64,000 nucleotides of DNA, from positions 1,061,501 through 1,125,500 of the forward strand of contig NZ_CP022110.1 in NCBI RefSeq assembly GCF_000730165.1. Direction: 5' to 3'. The stretch comes from Nitrospirillum viridazoti CBAmc. GTDB lineage: Bacteria > Pseudomonadota > Alphaproteobacteria > Azospirillales > Azospirillaceae. The notes below the pieces were generated by a model. It saw nothing but the letters and a program-made list of their open reading frames with translations, made no database searches and had not been told where the DNA came from. Numbering within the stretch: position 1 is the stretch's first letter; each line of letters begins with the position of its first letter. Below are positions 27,862 through 36,567 of this stretch, one piece after another. The translations under genes and the position numbers were made by a program.

Positions 27862-30600
27862 TCACCACTTCTTGGTCAGGCCGATGGAGATGACGCGGCC
27901 CAGGGGGGACGCGGCGGTCAGGTCGACACCGGAGATGCCGTTGGTGTTGTAGTAATAAGGCGGGTCGGTATCGAAGACGTTGTTCACGTCCAGCGTCGCC
28001 TGGATGCCGCCCATCATGCCTTGGCCGGGGACGTTCCAGGCCAGGTGCAGGTCGGCGGTGGTGAAGCTGTCCACCTTCTGGACCCCCAGGCCGCCCGTGC
28101 TGGCGTTGCTGTAGCCGTTGGTGTAGTTCACGAAGACACCGGCGGTGTAGGCGTCCAGCGTCCACATCAGGCTGGCGCGGGCCTTGAAGTCGATGGCGTA
28201 GTCGGTGTTCAGCAGGGTGTTGATGGATGTGGCGCCCTTCACCTTCTGATCGAACTGCCACAGCCAGGTGCCGGCGAGGCCGGCGGTGAAGGCGCCCACC
28301 CGGCCGGCGTCCCAGCCATAGCTGATGTCGAAGTCGACACCCTGGATGAACTCGTCGGCGAAGTTCTGGCGCCGCAGGTCGTAGATGGCGGTGGGCAGCT
28401 GCGCCGACAGGTCGAAGTTGCCGTCGTGGCGGAAGCCGTTGGTCAGCGCCAGGGCCTGGGCCAGCGTCGGATTGTAAACGCGATAGGCGTCATACACCGG
28501 GTTCTGCGGCTGGGTGACGGGGTTGAAGGTGGGGAAGGTGATGACGTTGTAATAGTCGATGCGGAAATAGCTGGAGCTGACCTTCAGGCCTGGCAGTTCC
28601 TTGGGCTTGTAGTCGAAGCCGGCGGAATAGGTGTCCGCGGTTTCCGGCTTCAGCTTGTTGCCGCCCGCCAGGATGATCGAATACTTGTTGGGGTCGAAGC
28701 TGACGAAGTCGCTGAAGCGGATGGCCCGGGTGTCGATGGCGGTGCCGGCGTCCGCCAGGCTGGGCGCGTGGAAGCTGGAACCGAAGCTGCCGCGCAGGGT
28801 CAGGCCGTCGAAGGGGGTGTAGGTCAGGCCCACCTTGGGATTGGTGGTGTCGCCCACGTCGCTGTAGCTGTCGTAGCGGGTGGCCAGAGACAGGTTGACG
28901 GCGCGGATGCCGGGCACGGCGTTGTCCTCGCCCACGATGGGCACCGACAATTCGCCGAACACCGACTTCACGTCCCGTTCCCCGATGGAGGAGAAGGAGG
29001 AGACGGCGGCTTCGCTGGCGGTCAGCCAGCTGGCGGGATTGGTCGGGCCCACGCTGTTGCTGGCGGCGAAGCGCTCATGCCGGATGTCGGCGCCCACGGC
29101 CGCCTTGATGGTGCCGCCGGGCAGGTCGAACAGGGGGCCGTCCGCCTTGAACAGCCCTTCTTCCAGGAACTGCTCGCCACTGTAGCGGGTCTGATAGTCG
29201 CGCAGGGCGCTGGTCACGGCGGGGCTGTTGGCGGCACCGATGCCGGTGGGGTTCAGGGTGCCGGCGGCGGCCAGGTCGGTGGCCAGGGTCTGGTTCAGGC
29301 CGTTCTGGCGCACGTCGTCGCGCTCGAACCCGAAGTTGCCCACCACCTTGCCCTGCCAGCCGTGGGTCAGGTCGATGTCGGCACCGACATTGGCCACCTG
29401 GGTGCTGGTGGTGGTGTGGTTCAGGAAGGAGCCGCCGGGGTAGTAGGTGACCGTCTCATTCCCACCGCCCAGGCCGGGGACAGCGACATAGTACGGGCTG
29501 CTGCCAGGAACGGTGACGGAGAAGCCGCTGTTGTTGGGCGAGGCCTGGGCGGAGGTGGAACTCATGCGCGTGGTCATGACGCGCCGGCTATAGATCTCGT
29601 TGGCGAACAGCTCGATGCCGTCGGTGATGGCCTGGCGGATGGAGATCAGGCCCTGGTCGCGATGCTGGTCGGGGTAGAGGTCGTCATCCAGCCGGCCTTC
29701 GCACTTGTTGGGCTGGCCCGCCTTCAGGGCGCCGGTGGCCGTCAGGCCGTAGGTGACGCCGCCGGCCGTGACGTTGGCGACGGGGCAGTTCTGCACCCGG
29801 TTGTCGCCCCAGCCCTTGGACGTGGCGTTGTCCGACATGTAGGAGCGGCTGCTGGGCTTCAGCTCCGAATTCCCGGAATGCTCATAGTCCAGCAGGATGG
29901 AGCCGCCATCCCAGGTCTTGCCGAACAGCTGGCTGAAGTTCTGCGTGTCGTAGGAATTGCCGAAGCCCGCCTGCAGGTGGGTCTCGGCCCCGTCGTAGTT
30001 GCGGCGGGGGATGAAGTTGATGACGCCGGCCACCGCGTCCGACCCATAGATGGAGGAGGCGCCGTCAGCGATGACCTCCACCCGTTCCAGGGCGGAGACG
30101 GGGATGGCCGACGGGTCGGGGGCCGTCTGGTTGATGCCGGCGCCGGGCAGGCGCAGGCCGTCGAACAGCACCAGGGTCAGGCCGCCGCCGCCATTGCCCA
30201 CGCCCACGCCGTGGATGGCGGGCTGGTCGACGAAGTTGGCTTGGCCGAAGCCGGTGTTGCTGCCGGTGGAATTGAAGTTGCCCACCTGCGGAAGGGAGCG
30301 CAGCAGTTCCGTCGCCGTGGTCGATCCGGTGGCGACGATGTCGTCGCGCGTCACCGTGCTGACGGCGGAGGACGGGGCCTGGATGCCACGGATGCTGGTG
30401 CCGGTGACGATGATTTCCTCAAGCGGCTCGCCCGTGTCGGCCGCCGTCCCGCCCTGGGCGGTCGCGGGGGCCACCTGGGCCAGGGCCGGGACGCTGGCGG
30501 TGCCCAGCAGCAGGGCCAGCGCCGCGGCCAAGGGCTTGGCCAAGGGCGCGGCCAGTGGTGTGGCGGCCGGTCGGCATGGTAGGTGACAGCGGTGTCCCAT
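27862..30600 (-). CDS. TonB-dependent outer-membrane receptor, rhamnoside locus
   Basis: 912 residues. A signal peptide (long hydrophobic stretch to about residue 42, ALAQ) precedes a TonB box-like EEIIVTGTSI, a plug domain with the VSALERVEVIADGASSIYG and AVAGVINFI motifs, and a 22-strand barrel ending in a terminal aromatic residue (KKW). Oligosaccharide receptors of this type import substrates too large for porins. The AGGGAGA ribosome binding site upstream of MGHRC sets the start. It is the first gene of the minus-strand rhamnose operon and is divergent from the IclR regulator. Confidence 0.9.
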   Translation of the reverse strand: MGHRCHLPCRPAATPLAAPLAKPLAAALALLLGTASVPALAQVAPATAQGGTAADTGEPLEEIIVTGTSIRGIQAPSSAVSTVTRDDIVATGSTTATELLRSLPQVGNFNSTGSNTGFGQANFVDQPAIHGVGVGNGGGGLTLVLFDGLRLPGAGINQTAPDPSAIPVSALERVEVIADGASSIYGSDAVAGVINFIPRRNYDGAETHLQAGFGNSYDTQNFSQLFGKTWDGGSILLDYEHSGNSELKPSSRSYMSDNATSKGWGDNRVQNCPVANVTAGGVTYGLTATGALKAGQPNKCEGRLDDDLYPDQHRDQGLISIRQAITDGIELFANEIYSRRVMTTRMSSTSAQASPNNSGFSVTVPGSSPYYVAVPGLGGGNETVTYYPGGSFLNHTTTSTQVANVGADIDLTHGWQGKVVGNFGFERDDVRQNGLNQTLATDLAAAGTLNPTGIGAANSPAVTSALRDYQTRYSGEQFLEEGLFKADGPLFDLPGGTIKAAVGADIRHERFAASNSVGPTNPASWLTASEAAVSSFSSIGERDVKSVFGELSVPIVGEDNAVPGIRAVNLSLATRYDSYSDVGDTTNPKVGLTYTPFDGLTLRGSFGSSFHAPSLADAGTAIDTRAIRFSDFVSFDPNKYSIILAGGNKLKPETADTYSAGFDYKPKELPGLKVSSSYFRIDYYNVITFPTFNPVTQPQNPVYDAYRVYNPTLAQALALTNGFRHDGNFDLSAQLPTAIYDLRRQNFADEFIQGVDFDISYGWDAGRVGAFTAGLAGTWLWQFDQKVKGATSINTLLNTDYAIDFKARASLMWTLDAYTAGVFVNYTNGYSNASTGGLGVQKVDSFTTADLHLAWNVPGQGMMGGIQATLDVNNVFDTDPPYYYNTNGISGVDLTAASPLGRVISIGLTKKW

Positions 30601-31144
30601 TTGAGCGTCTCCCTTTGTATTTTCGTTGTCGTTCGTGTCGCGGGCTGGACAAGCGGTCCCCATCGCCGGCGATCCCGATGGGGAAGGCCGGTTGGGCTGC
30701 CACCCGCATAGTGGTGATGTGAGTTGCGGTGCGCGTGACCGGCACGCGCCGAAAGCCCCAAGTTCTTGAGGCGCTTAAGCGTTCTGTCCCTGTCTTATTC
30801 ATTATGTGCCGGAATGCTATCGCCCTCGGCAGGGGGAGTCAAACCATATTATGCAGCGTACTGACATAATATGAAATTAATGCCCGTCGGTCTGATGGCG
30901 GGCCGAGGGCAGGGACGCCATGACCCGACGGTGAATAGTTGGCATCGGCCCACCGTGATGCGACTTCCCCTAGTTTTTTGATGTTGCGCGTACATTTACC
31001 GCCTATGCTAGGCGGGGCGTGCGACCGTGAGTGGCGAAGATATGCTTCAGATTCCGGGATGAATCTGGAATTGGCGGCCAGCCTGTCCATCGTTCGGGCC
31101 AGGCCTTGAAAGAAATTCCATTATGCGATACTGGAACCGTGAAT
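30601..31144. promoter_or_regulatory. Divergent regulatory region of the rhamnose locus
   Basis: About 540 nt between the TonB receptor (minus) and IclR regulator (plus), without a convincing gene and AT-rich in the centre. It contains a perfect 9-bp inverted repeat, CATATTATG at 30845-30853 and CATAATATG at 30865-30873, with an 11-nt spacer. IclR-type regulators bind such inverted repeats, so this is a plausible operator for both divergent units. Confidence 0.5.
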
Positions 31145-31966
31145 ATGGCACAACCTAGGAAATCCAGCGACATGGACCCCGATGATGAGATCAAGGGAGC
31201 GCCGTCCGGCAGCCAAACCCTGTTCCGTGGGCTGGACGTCATCGACGTGGTGGCGGAGGGGAGCATCGCCCTGCCGGCGTTGTCGGAGCGCCTGGGCCTG
31301 ACCAAGTCCACCACCCATCGCCTGGCTTCTGCCCTGGTGGAGCGGGGCTACCTTACCTTCGTGGCGCGCGGTGGCTACAGCCTGGGGCCCAAGCTGCTGG
31401 AACTGGGCTGGCTGGCACAGCAGCAGATGCACCTGCCCAGCCTGGCGCGGCCCCACCTGGAAAGCTTGGCGGCCGCGACGGAGGACACGGTCCACCTGGG
31501 CATCCTGGACGGCTTCCAGGCGTTGTACCTGGACAAGGTGCCGGGCCGGCGCCGGGTTGTGATCGGGTCGCGCGTGGGGGAACGCCACCCCATCGCCTCC
31601 ACGGGCTTGGGGAAGGCCTTGATCCTGGACCATGACGAGGCCGCCTGGCGCGAATTCTACGAGGCGCAAGGCTCCAGCGTCGGCTTGGCCATCTGGCTGG
31701 AGCGCATGCGCGCCTATGCCGGCAAGGGCTACGCCTTCGACCTGGAGGAGAACGAGGACCAGATCCGCTGCGTCGCCGCCCCCATCCGGGGGGCGGGTGG
31801 CGAGATTGTGGCCGCCATCAGCGTCTCCAGCGCCGCCCAATACATGAGCGACGCCCGCATGGAGGGGCTGACCGCCCAGGTCATGGGCGTGGCGCAGGAT
31901 ATCAGCCGCGAATTGGGGTGGAGCGAGCGGGTGGGCCAGCGCCGGCCGCGTAAATCCAAGGCCTAG
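31145..31966 (+). CDS. IclR-family transcriptional regulator, probable rhamnose regulator
   Basis: About 273 residues. The N-terminal winged HTH (TLFRGLDVIDVVAEGSIALPALSERLGLTKSTTHRLASAL) and the C-terminal IclR effector domain (PIASTGLGKALI ... RCVAAPIRGAGGEIVAAISVS) are clear. The start is uncertain: ATG codons at 31145 and 31172 are both possible and there is an earlier in-frame ATG at 31031. It is divergent from the TonB/rhamnose operon and followed 30 nt later by an SDR, so it is the likely controller of both. Confidence 0.88.
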   Translation: MAQPRKSSDMDPDDEIKGAPSGSQTLFRGLDVIDVVAEGSIALPALSERLGLTKSTTHRLASALVERGYLTFVARGGYSLGPKLLELGWLAQQQMHLPSLARPHLESLAAATEDTVHLGILDGFQALYLDKVPGRRRVVIGSRVGERHPIASTGLGKALILDHDEAAWREFYEAQGSSVGLAIWLERMRAYAGKGYAFDLEENEDQIRCVAAPIRGAGGEIVAAISVSSAAQYMSDARMEGLTAQVMGVAQDISRELGWSERVGQRRPRKSKA

Positions 31967-31996
31967 GGCGGCTTCACGTCCAGAGAAGGAGAAGCC

Positions 31997-32758
31997 ATGC
32001 TGCTTCAAGGGAAGACGGTCCTGATCACCGGCGGGTCGCAGGGGATCGGGCGGGCCGCCGCCATCGACTGTGCCCGTGCCGGTGCCGATGTCGCTATCAA
32101 TTACCTGGGGGATGAGGGAGAGGCGGCGGAGGTGGTGGCCGCCATCACCGCCCTGGGCCGCCGCGCCATCGCCGTGCGCTCCGACGTGGCCGATCCGGAG
32201 GCGGCTCCCGCCTTCGTCCAGGCGGCGGTGGCGGCGCTTGGGGGCGTCGACGTCTTCGTCAGCAACGCCGGCATCTGCCCCTTCCACGCCTTTCTGGACA
32301 TGCCGGTGGATGTCTTGGAACGCACCATGCGGGTCAATCTGCATGGCGCCTATTTCATGGTGCAGGCCGCAGCCCAGCGCATGGTGGAACAGGGGCGGGG
32401 TGGGGCCATCATCGCCGTCAGTTCCATCAGCGCGCTGGTCGGGGGCGAATATCAAACCCACTACACCCCCACCAAAGCGGGCGTGCATTCGCTGATGCAG
32501 TCCTGCGCCATTGCGCTCGGTCGCCACGGCATTCGCTGCAATTCCGTTCTGCCCGGCACCATCCAGACCGCCATCAACCAGGACGACCTGGCCGATCCGG
32601 AGAAGCGCGCCCGCATGGCCGCACGCATTCCGCTGGGCCGCCTGGGCGTGCCGGAGGATTTGGCCGGCCCCATCGTCTTTCTGGCCAGCGACATGGCGCG
32701 TTATGTCACCGGCGCTGCCCTGCTGGTGGACGGTGGCGCTTTCGTCAACCTTCAATAA
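31997..32758 (+). CDS. SDR, probable L-rhamnose 1-dehydrogenase
   Basis: 253-residue SDR with TGGSQGIG near 11-18, SNAG, VSSISALVGG, and YTPTK (catalytic Tyr/Lys). The Tyr-x-Pro-Thr-Lys active site and the SSIS-x-x-VGG block resemble bacterial L-rhamnose dehydrogenases that make L-rhamnono-lactone with NAD(P). This is the only missing step of the pathway otherwise encoded on the minus strand, which supports the assignment. AGAAGGAG ribosome binding site upstream. Sugar specificity is inferred from context. Confidence 0.78.
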   Translation: MLLQGKTVLITGGSQGIGRAAAIDCARAGADVAINYLGDEGEAAEVVAAITALGRRAIAVRSDVADPEAAPAFVQAAVAALGGVDVFVSNAGICPFHAFLDMPVDVLERTMRVNLHGAYFMVQAAAQRMVEQGRGGAIIAVSSISALVGGEYQTHYTPTKAGVHSLMQSCAIALGRHGIRCNSVLPGTIQTAINQDDLADPEKRARMAARIPLGRLGVPEDLAGPIVFLASDMARYVTGAALLVDGGAFVNLQ

Positions 32759-32778
32759 TCGAGCTTGGGAACCTCTTC

Positions 32779-33297
32779 ATGCATCGGAATATGGCCGTTC
32801 TGCTTCTCGGCACTGTTCTGTCCGCAAGCGGCTTCCTCGGGGTCGCCGAGGCGCAGGAGGCCGTGATGGCTGCCGAGGACGTGGATGCGCTGTTCACCAG
32901 CCCGGACCCAGTCCTCAATCGCAACAAGCAGGCTGCCTACCACATCCTGAAGGATTTGCTTGAAGCCAATCACTGGGAAGAGGCCGACCGTTGGCTCACG
33001 GCCGACTATCATCAGCATAATCCCATGGTTCCCTCCGGCCGCGACCATGTCGTGGACTTCTTCACCAAGGTGCTCAAGCGGACGCCGCGGCCTGTCCCGG
33101 AAAAGATGGCTACCCCCGTTGTCGCCGTGCTGGCGGAGGGTGATCTGGTGACGGTGGTTCTCCGCCGTGTCCTGAAGGAGCCGAAGGACCCCTCCAAAAC
33201 CTATACGACCACCTGGTTCGACATGTGGCGGTTCAAGGATGGGAAGGCAGACGAACATTGGGATCCCACCAGCAAGGACCTGCCCCCCGGCCCGTGA
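32779..33297 (+). CDS. Exported SnoaL-like (NTF2-fold) protein
   Basis: 172 residues. A Sec signal peptide (MHRNMAVLLLGTVLSASGFL, cleavage near AEAQ) precedes an NTF2-like domain with the typical WLTADYHQHNPMVPSGRDHV segment found in SnoaL-like predicted ester cyclases. It lies 20 nt behind the dehydrogenase, so it is probably co-transcribed. The function is unknown; the histidine-rich HQHNP motif lies where SnoaL proteins have their active site. A paralogue is present at 52793. Confidence 0.75.
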   Translation: MHRNMAVLLLGTVLSASGFLGVAEAQEAVMAAEDVDALFTSPDPVLNRNKQAAYHILKDLLEANHWEEADRWLTADYHQHNPMVPSGRDHVVDFFTKVLKRTPRPVPEKMATPVVAVLAEGDLVTVVLRRVLKEPKDPSKTYTTTWFDMWRFKDGKADEHWDPTSKDLPPGP

Positions 33298-33477
33298 TCA
33301 ACGCTGGCAAATACGGCGTCGACGTGCAAGGGCGGCTTCCTTGTGACCCATCAAAGCAAAGACAGAAAATAAGACGCTCGTGTCAATGCCCGGTCTCGTG
33401 TCGTCAAATGGGGCCAGCGATGGGGCGTGGGCTCCGGGATCCGGCCATGCCACCATATCGCCTGCGTGTCGCCGGCG

Positions 33478-34452
33478 TCATGGGGTGGAAATGCCGCCAT
33501 GGACCCGCCCGGTGTTGTTCGGCTCCGGGTCTGCAGTATCCAATACCGAGGCCACAGCGGCATGGTCGGGGAAGCCCGCCCGGGCACCGATGGCGGTGAT
33601 GGCCAGGCTGGCGGCGGCGGCGGCGAAGCGCAGGGCGTCGGCCAGGCTGTCGCCGTGGAGCAGGCGGGCCAGCACGGCGGCGTTGAAGCAGTCGCCGGCT
33701 CCGGTCGCGTCCACCAGACGTGCCGGGAACGCGGGCTGGATCACGCTCTCCTCACCCCGCACGGCGATGGCCCCCCGGGCGCCCAAGGTCACCACCACCA
33801 ACCCTGGCCCCTGGTTCAGCAGCGCCCGTGCATGCTCCGGCGTCGGCGGCTGGCCGGTCGCGGCGCGGAACCCGCCTTCGTTGAAGAACACGATGTCGCT
33901 CAGGGGCAGCAGCGCCGCCAGCCGTTCCGGGCCCGGGGCCACCGCCGCCTCCACATCGATGGCGACCAGGGTGCCGGCGGCGCGGGCCAACCGGCTCACG
34001 ACCTCGAACTCCGCCAGGTCGTACGGCATGGCGTAGACGACGCGGGACTGTTCCAGGGCCGGGGCCAGGGTGGCCGTATCCAGCGGCCAGCCGGGCAGCG
34101 GCGCGTAGACCAGCGCCTTCTCCCCATCCCCCTGCACCAGGATCAGCGCCGTGGCACAAGGCCCCGCCACCCGCCGCACCCACTGCGGGGCGACGCCGAA
34201 GCGTTGGAATTCCGCCACCAGGTGGTCGCCATCGCCATCATCGCGGCCGACCCGGCCGTAGGCTGCGGTGGGCAGGCCCAGGCGGGCGGCGGCGCAGGCC
34301 ACATTGGCCGCCGTGCCGCCGGCATGGCGTCCCAGGTGCCGGCCCAGGACCTTCTCATCCGCCGCCGGCGCGCGGTCCACGGCGAAGACCAGGTCGATAT
34401 TGGGGTCGCCATAGGCCAGCAGGCCAAAGCGGCGGGCGCCGGGCGGGATCAT
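33478..34452 (-). CDS. PfkB-family sugar/nucleoside kinase
   Basis: 324-residue ribokinase-like enzyme. The N-terminal GDPNIDLVFAVDRAPAADEKVLG and GGTAANVACAAARLG blocks form the substrate lid, and VDATGAGDCFNAAVLARLL near the C-terminus carries the DTGAGD-type anion hole and catalytic aspartate. It phosphorylates a sugar or nucleoside. It is the last gene of the nucleoside operon, overlapping the SIS gene by 4 nt. Ribose from nucleoside hydrolase is the most likely substrate, but adenosine- or inosine-kinase activity cannot be excluded. Confidence 0.85.
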   Translation of the reverse strand: MIPPGARRFGLLAYGDPNIDLVFAVDRAPAADEKVLGRHLGRHAGGTAANVACAAARLGLPTAAYGRVGRDDGDGDHLVAEFQRFGVAPQWVRRVAGPCATALILVQGDGEKALVYAPLPGWPLDTATLAPALEQSRVVYAMPYDLAEFEVVSRLARAAGTLVAIDVEAAVAPGPERLAALLPLSDIVFFNEGGFRAATGQPPTPEHARALLNQGPGLVVVTLGARGAIAVRGEESVIQPAFPARLVDATGAGDCFNAAVLARLLHGDSLADALRFAAAAASLAITAIGARAGFPDHAAVASVLDTADPEPNNTGRVHGGISTP

Positions 34453-35495
34453 CGGGTGGTCCCTGTGCTGGCGATCATCCGGAAGCGGCCAGCCCGGGCG
34501 GCGGCGTCACCGGCGGCCAACGCCAGCGCCTGACCCTGCATCAGCAACGGCAGGGGCGTCATGGGCTCATCCATCCCGGGCATGGGGAAGTCCGGCCCGC
34601 CCAGCACCGCCGCCGCCGCACCGCGCGCGTGGGCGGCGGCGGCGGTCTCAGCCAGGTGGTCCGCCGCGCGCGCGCCGGGGGGCGCCAGGACCAGCACCAG
34701 GTCTGTGGGGGTCAGGGCCTGCAGGCGCAGGGCGTGATGAAACTCCTCCACTGCATGGGGTAGGGCCGCCAGCCCCGCCGCCGCCGTCAGCAGGTCGGCG
34801 ATGCAGCGGGCGGTGCCGGTGTTGGGGCCGGCGCCGACGATGTGCAGATGGCGCCGGGTGGCCAGCGTGGCGCCCAGGGCGTGGATTGCGGTGTCGGATC
34901 GCAGGACCCTCTCCAGGGTGGCCGGCAGGGCGGCGACCTCCCGGCGGGGGCCCGCCATCGGCCGCCGCAGCACCTCGCCCCATTCCAGCGCCAGCAGGAT
35001 CAGGACGGCCAGCGTGGCGGTGGTCGATTGCGTGGGCATGCCGTCCTTGCTGGCACCGGGGCACAGGCCCCAAACCGGCGGGGCCAGGAAGGGCGTGCCC
35101 TCCCGATCGCAGATGCCGATGACCAGGGCGCCACTCTCCCGGGCGCGGGCCAGGGCGTCATGGGCCGGCGACGGACGCCCGCTGGAACTGATCACCGCCA
35201 CGGCGGTATGGGCTCCCAGGTCGGGGTGGCCGTATCGCGCCAGTTCGAAGGCCTGGACCGCCTGGCAGGGAATGCCGGCATAGGCGGCGAAAGCCGGTGT
35301 GGCCATCAGCCCGACGGACAGGCTGTCGCCGGACCCGGCCACCAGCAGGCGGCCGATCCCCCGGGTGGTCAGCGCCGCCGCCAGGTCCCGCACTGGTGCG
35401 GCCAAGCGGGTTAGCGCCCTGTCCACGGCGGTGGGGGTGTCCGCCCGCTCCCGTGCCGTGGCGGGCAGGGGCATCAAGGTGTCGGCCTCCGTCAT
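34449..35495 (-). CDS. Double-SIS-domain sugar isomerase/deaminase-like protein
   Basis: 348-residue protein with two sugar-isomerase (SIS) domains: LLVAGSGDSLSVG with VAVISSSGRPSPAHDALARARE, then LHIVGAGPNTGTARCIADLL with DLVLVLAPPGARAADHL. It is related to the isomerase half of GlmS and to AgaS-type proteins. No glutaminase domain is present. The ATG lies just before the ADP-ribosylglycohydrolase stop, overlapping by 4 nt. It probably isomerises a phosphosugar made in this pathway. Its exact substrate is not evident. Confidence 0.75.
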   Translation of the reverse strand: MTEADTLMPLPATARERADTPTAVDRALTRLAAPVRDLAAALTTRGIGRLLVAGSGDSLSVGLMATPAFAAYAGIPCQAVQAFELARYGHPDLGAHTAVAVISSSGRPSPAHDALARARESGALVIGICDREGTPFLAPPVWGLCPGASKDGMPTQSTTATLAVLILLALEWGEVLRRPMAGPRREVAALPATLERVLRSDTAIHALGATLATRRHLHIVGAGPNTGTARCIADLLTAAAGLAALPHAVEEFHHALRLQALTPTDLVLVLAPPGARAADHLAETAAAAHARGAAAAVLGGPDFPMPGMDEPMTPLPLLMQGQALALAAGDAAARAGRFRMIASTGTTR

Positions 35496-36562
35496 GCCGC
35501 CAGCCGCCGCTGGGCGATGGCGGCCAGCTCGGCCGCCAGGGCATCCAGGTCGTAGTCCACCGCGTTCACCGCCCTGAATTCGGCGGTGAGGCCGGCCGGC
35601 AGGGCGGAGGCGCCGCACAGGGCGCCGGCCAGCGCTCCCGCCATGGTGGCGATGGAATCGGTGTCGTTGCCGATGGTGGCCGACAGGGCGATGGTGCGCA
35701 ACGGGTCGCCCTTGGCGTGGGCCAGGATGGCGATGGCCGCCGGCACCGATTCCGCCGCCAGGACCGAGGCGCCGACCTGCGCGTCCAAGGCCTCAAGAAA
35801 GGTCAGGTCATCCGTGGCCCGCGCGGCGATCTCCAACGCCAGGTCCAGGCGCGCCTGAAAGCGGGGGCCGGGGCCCACGCGGGCATGCCGGGCGGCCAGG
35901 GTGGCGCCCTGGCGTCCCCCCTCGATGCAGGCGATGATGACGTCGGCGATGTCGTCCGTCACCAGGGCCCGGGCCGTGCCGGCGGCGATGGCGCAGGCGG
36001 CGGCGATGGCGACATCGGTGTCGTGCGAGGGCAGGCAGGTCACCAGCGCCTGGGCGCAGGCGGCGTCCAGGTCGCCAGGATGGACCAGACCGGCGGGCGC
36101 CACCCGCATGGCGGCGCCATTGGTGGTGCCTATGGTCGTCATCTTGCGCCGCGACTGGCCGATGACCCCCACCAGGGCCGGGTCGGTGCCGGCACGCAGG
36201 GCCGCCACGATGCCCACCGTGCTGGGCCCCATGAAGCCGGCCTTGGGCGAGGTGTCGGCCCAGTCCAGCAGGCAGGCGACCCAGCCGGCCGCGTCCAGCC
36301 TGCCCCCGCCGCGCACCAGGGCGCGGGCCAGGTAGTACATCTGGCTGGCGTCGTCCGTCACCTCAGCCCTCTTGCCGGCGTTGGCGCCGGCGAAGGTGTC
36401 GGCCGTGGGCGTCACGAAACCGGTAACCAGCCCGCCATGGGCGGCCAGTATCTCGGCCATGGACCATTGCTCGGTAGGCGCGCCCAGCGCGTCGCCCATG
36501 CCGGCCAGCAGCAGCGAACCGGCGATCCGGTTATGCAGGGAGGATGTGATCATGGATGTCAT
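35492..36562 (-). CDS. ADP-ribosylglycohydrolase-family protein
   Basis: 356 residues with the ARH/DraG fold: the N-terminal IAGSLLLAGMGDALGAPTE, the metal-binding TDDASQMYYLA motif near 70-80, and the C-terminal ATIGNDTDSIATMAGALAGAL with its Asp-Thr-Asp-Ser magnesium site. The family hydrolyses N-glycosidic bonds to ADP-ribose on proteins or small molecules. In this operon of nucleoside hydrolase, ABC importer and kinase it more likely cleaves a nucleoside-like substrate than regulates proteins. It begins 5 nt after the permease stop. Confidence 0.85.
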   Translation of the reverse strand: MTSMITSSLHNRIAGSLLLAGMGDALGAPTEQWSMAEILAAHGGLVTGFVTPTADTFAGANAGKRAEVTDDASQMYYLARALVRGGGRLDAAGWVACLLDWADTSPKAGFMGPSTVGIVAALRAGTDPALVGVIGQSRRKMTTIGTTNGAAMRVAPAGLVHPGDLDAACAQALVTCLPSHDTDVAIAAACAIAAGTARALVTDDIADVIIACIEGGRQGATLAARHARVGPGPRFQARLDLALEIAARATDDLTFLEALDAQVGASVLAAESVPAAIAILAHAKGDPLRTIALSATIGNDTDSIATMAGALAGALCGASALPAGLTAEFRAVNAVDYDLDALAAELAAIAQRRLAA

Positions 36563-36567
36563 GTCCG

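Noticed and set aside
28021-30582. Long plus-strand open frame (about 850 codons) opposite the TonB receptor gene
   Set aside because: It is the antisense of a clear receptor gene in a GC-rich genome, with a Gly/Val/Gln/His-rich composition and no recognisable fold.
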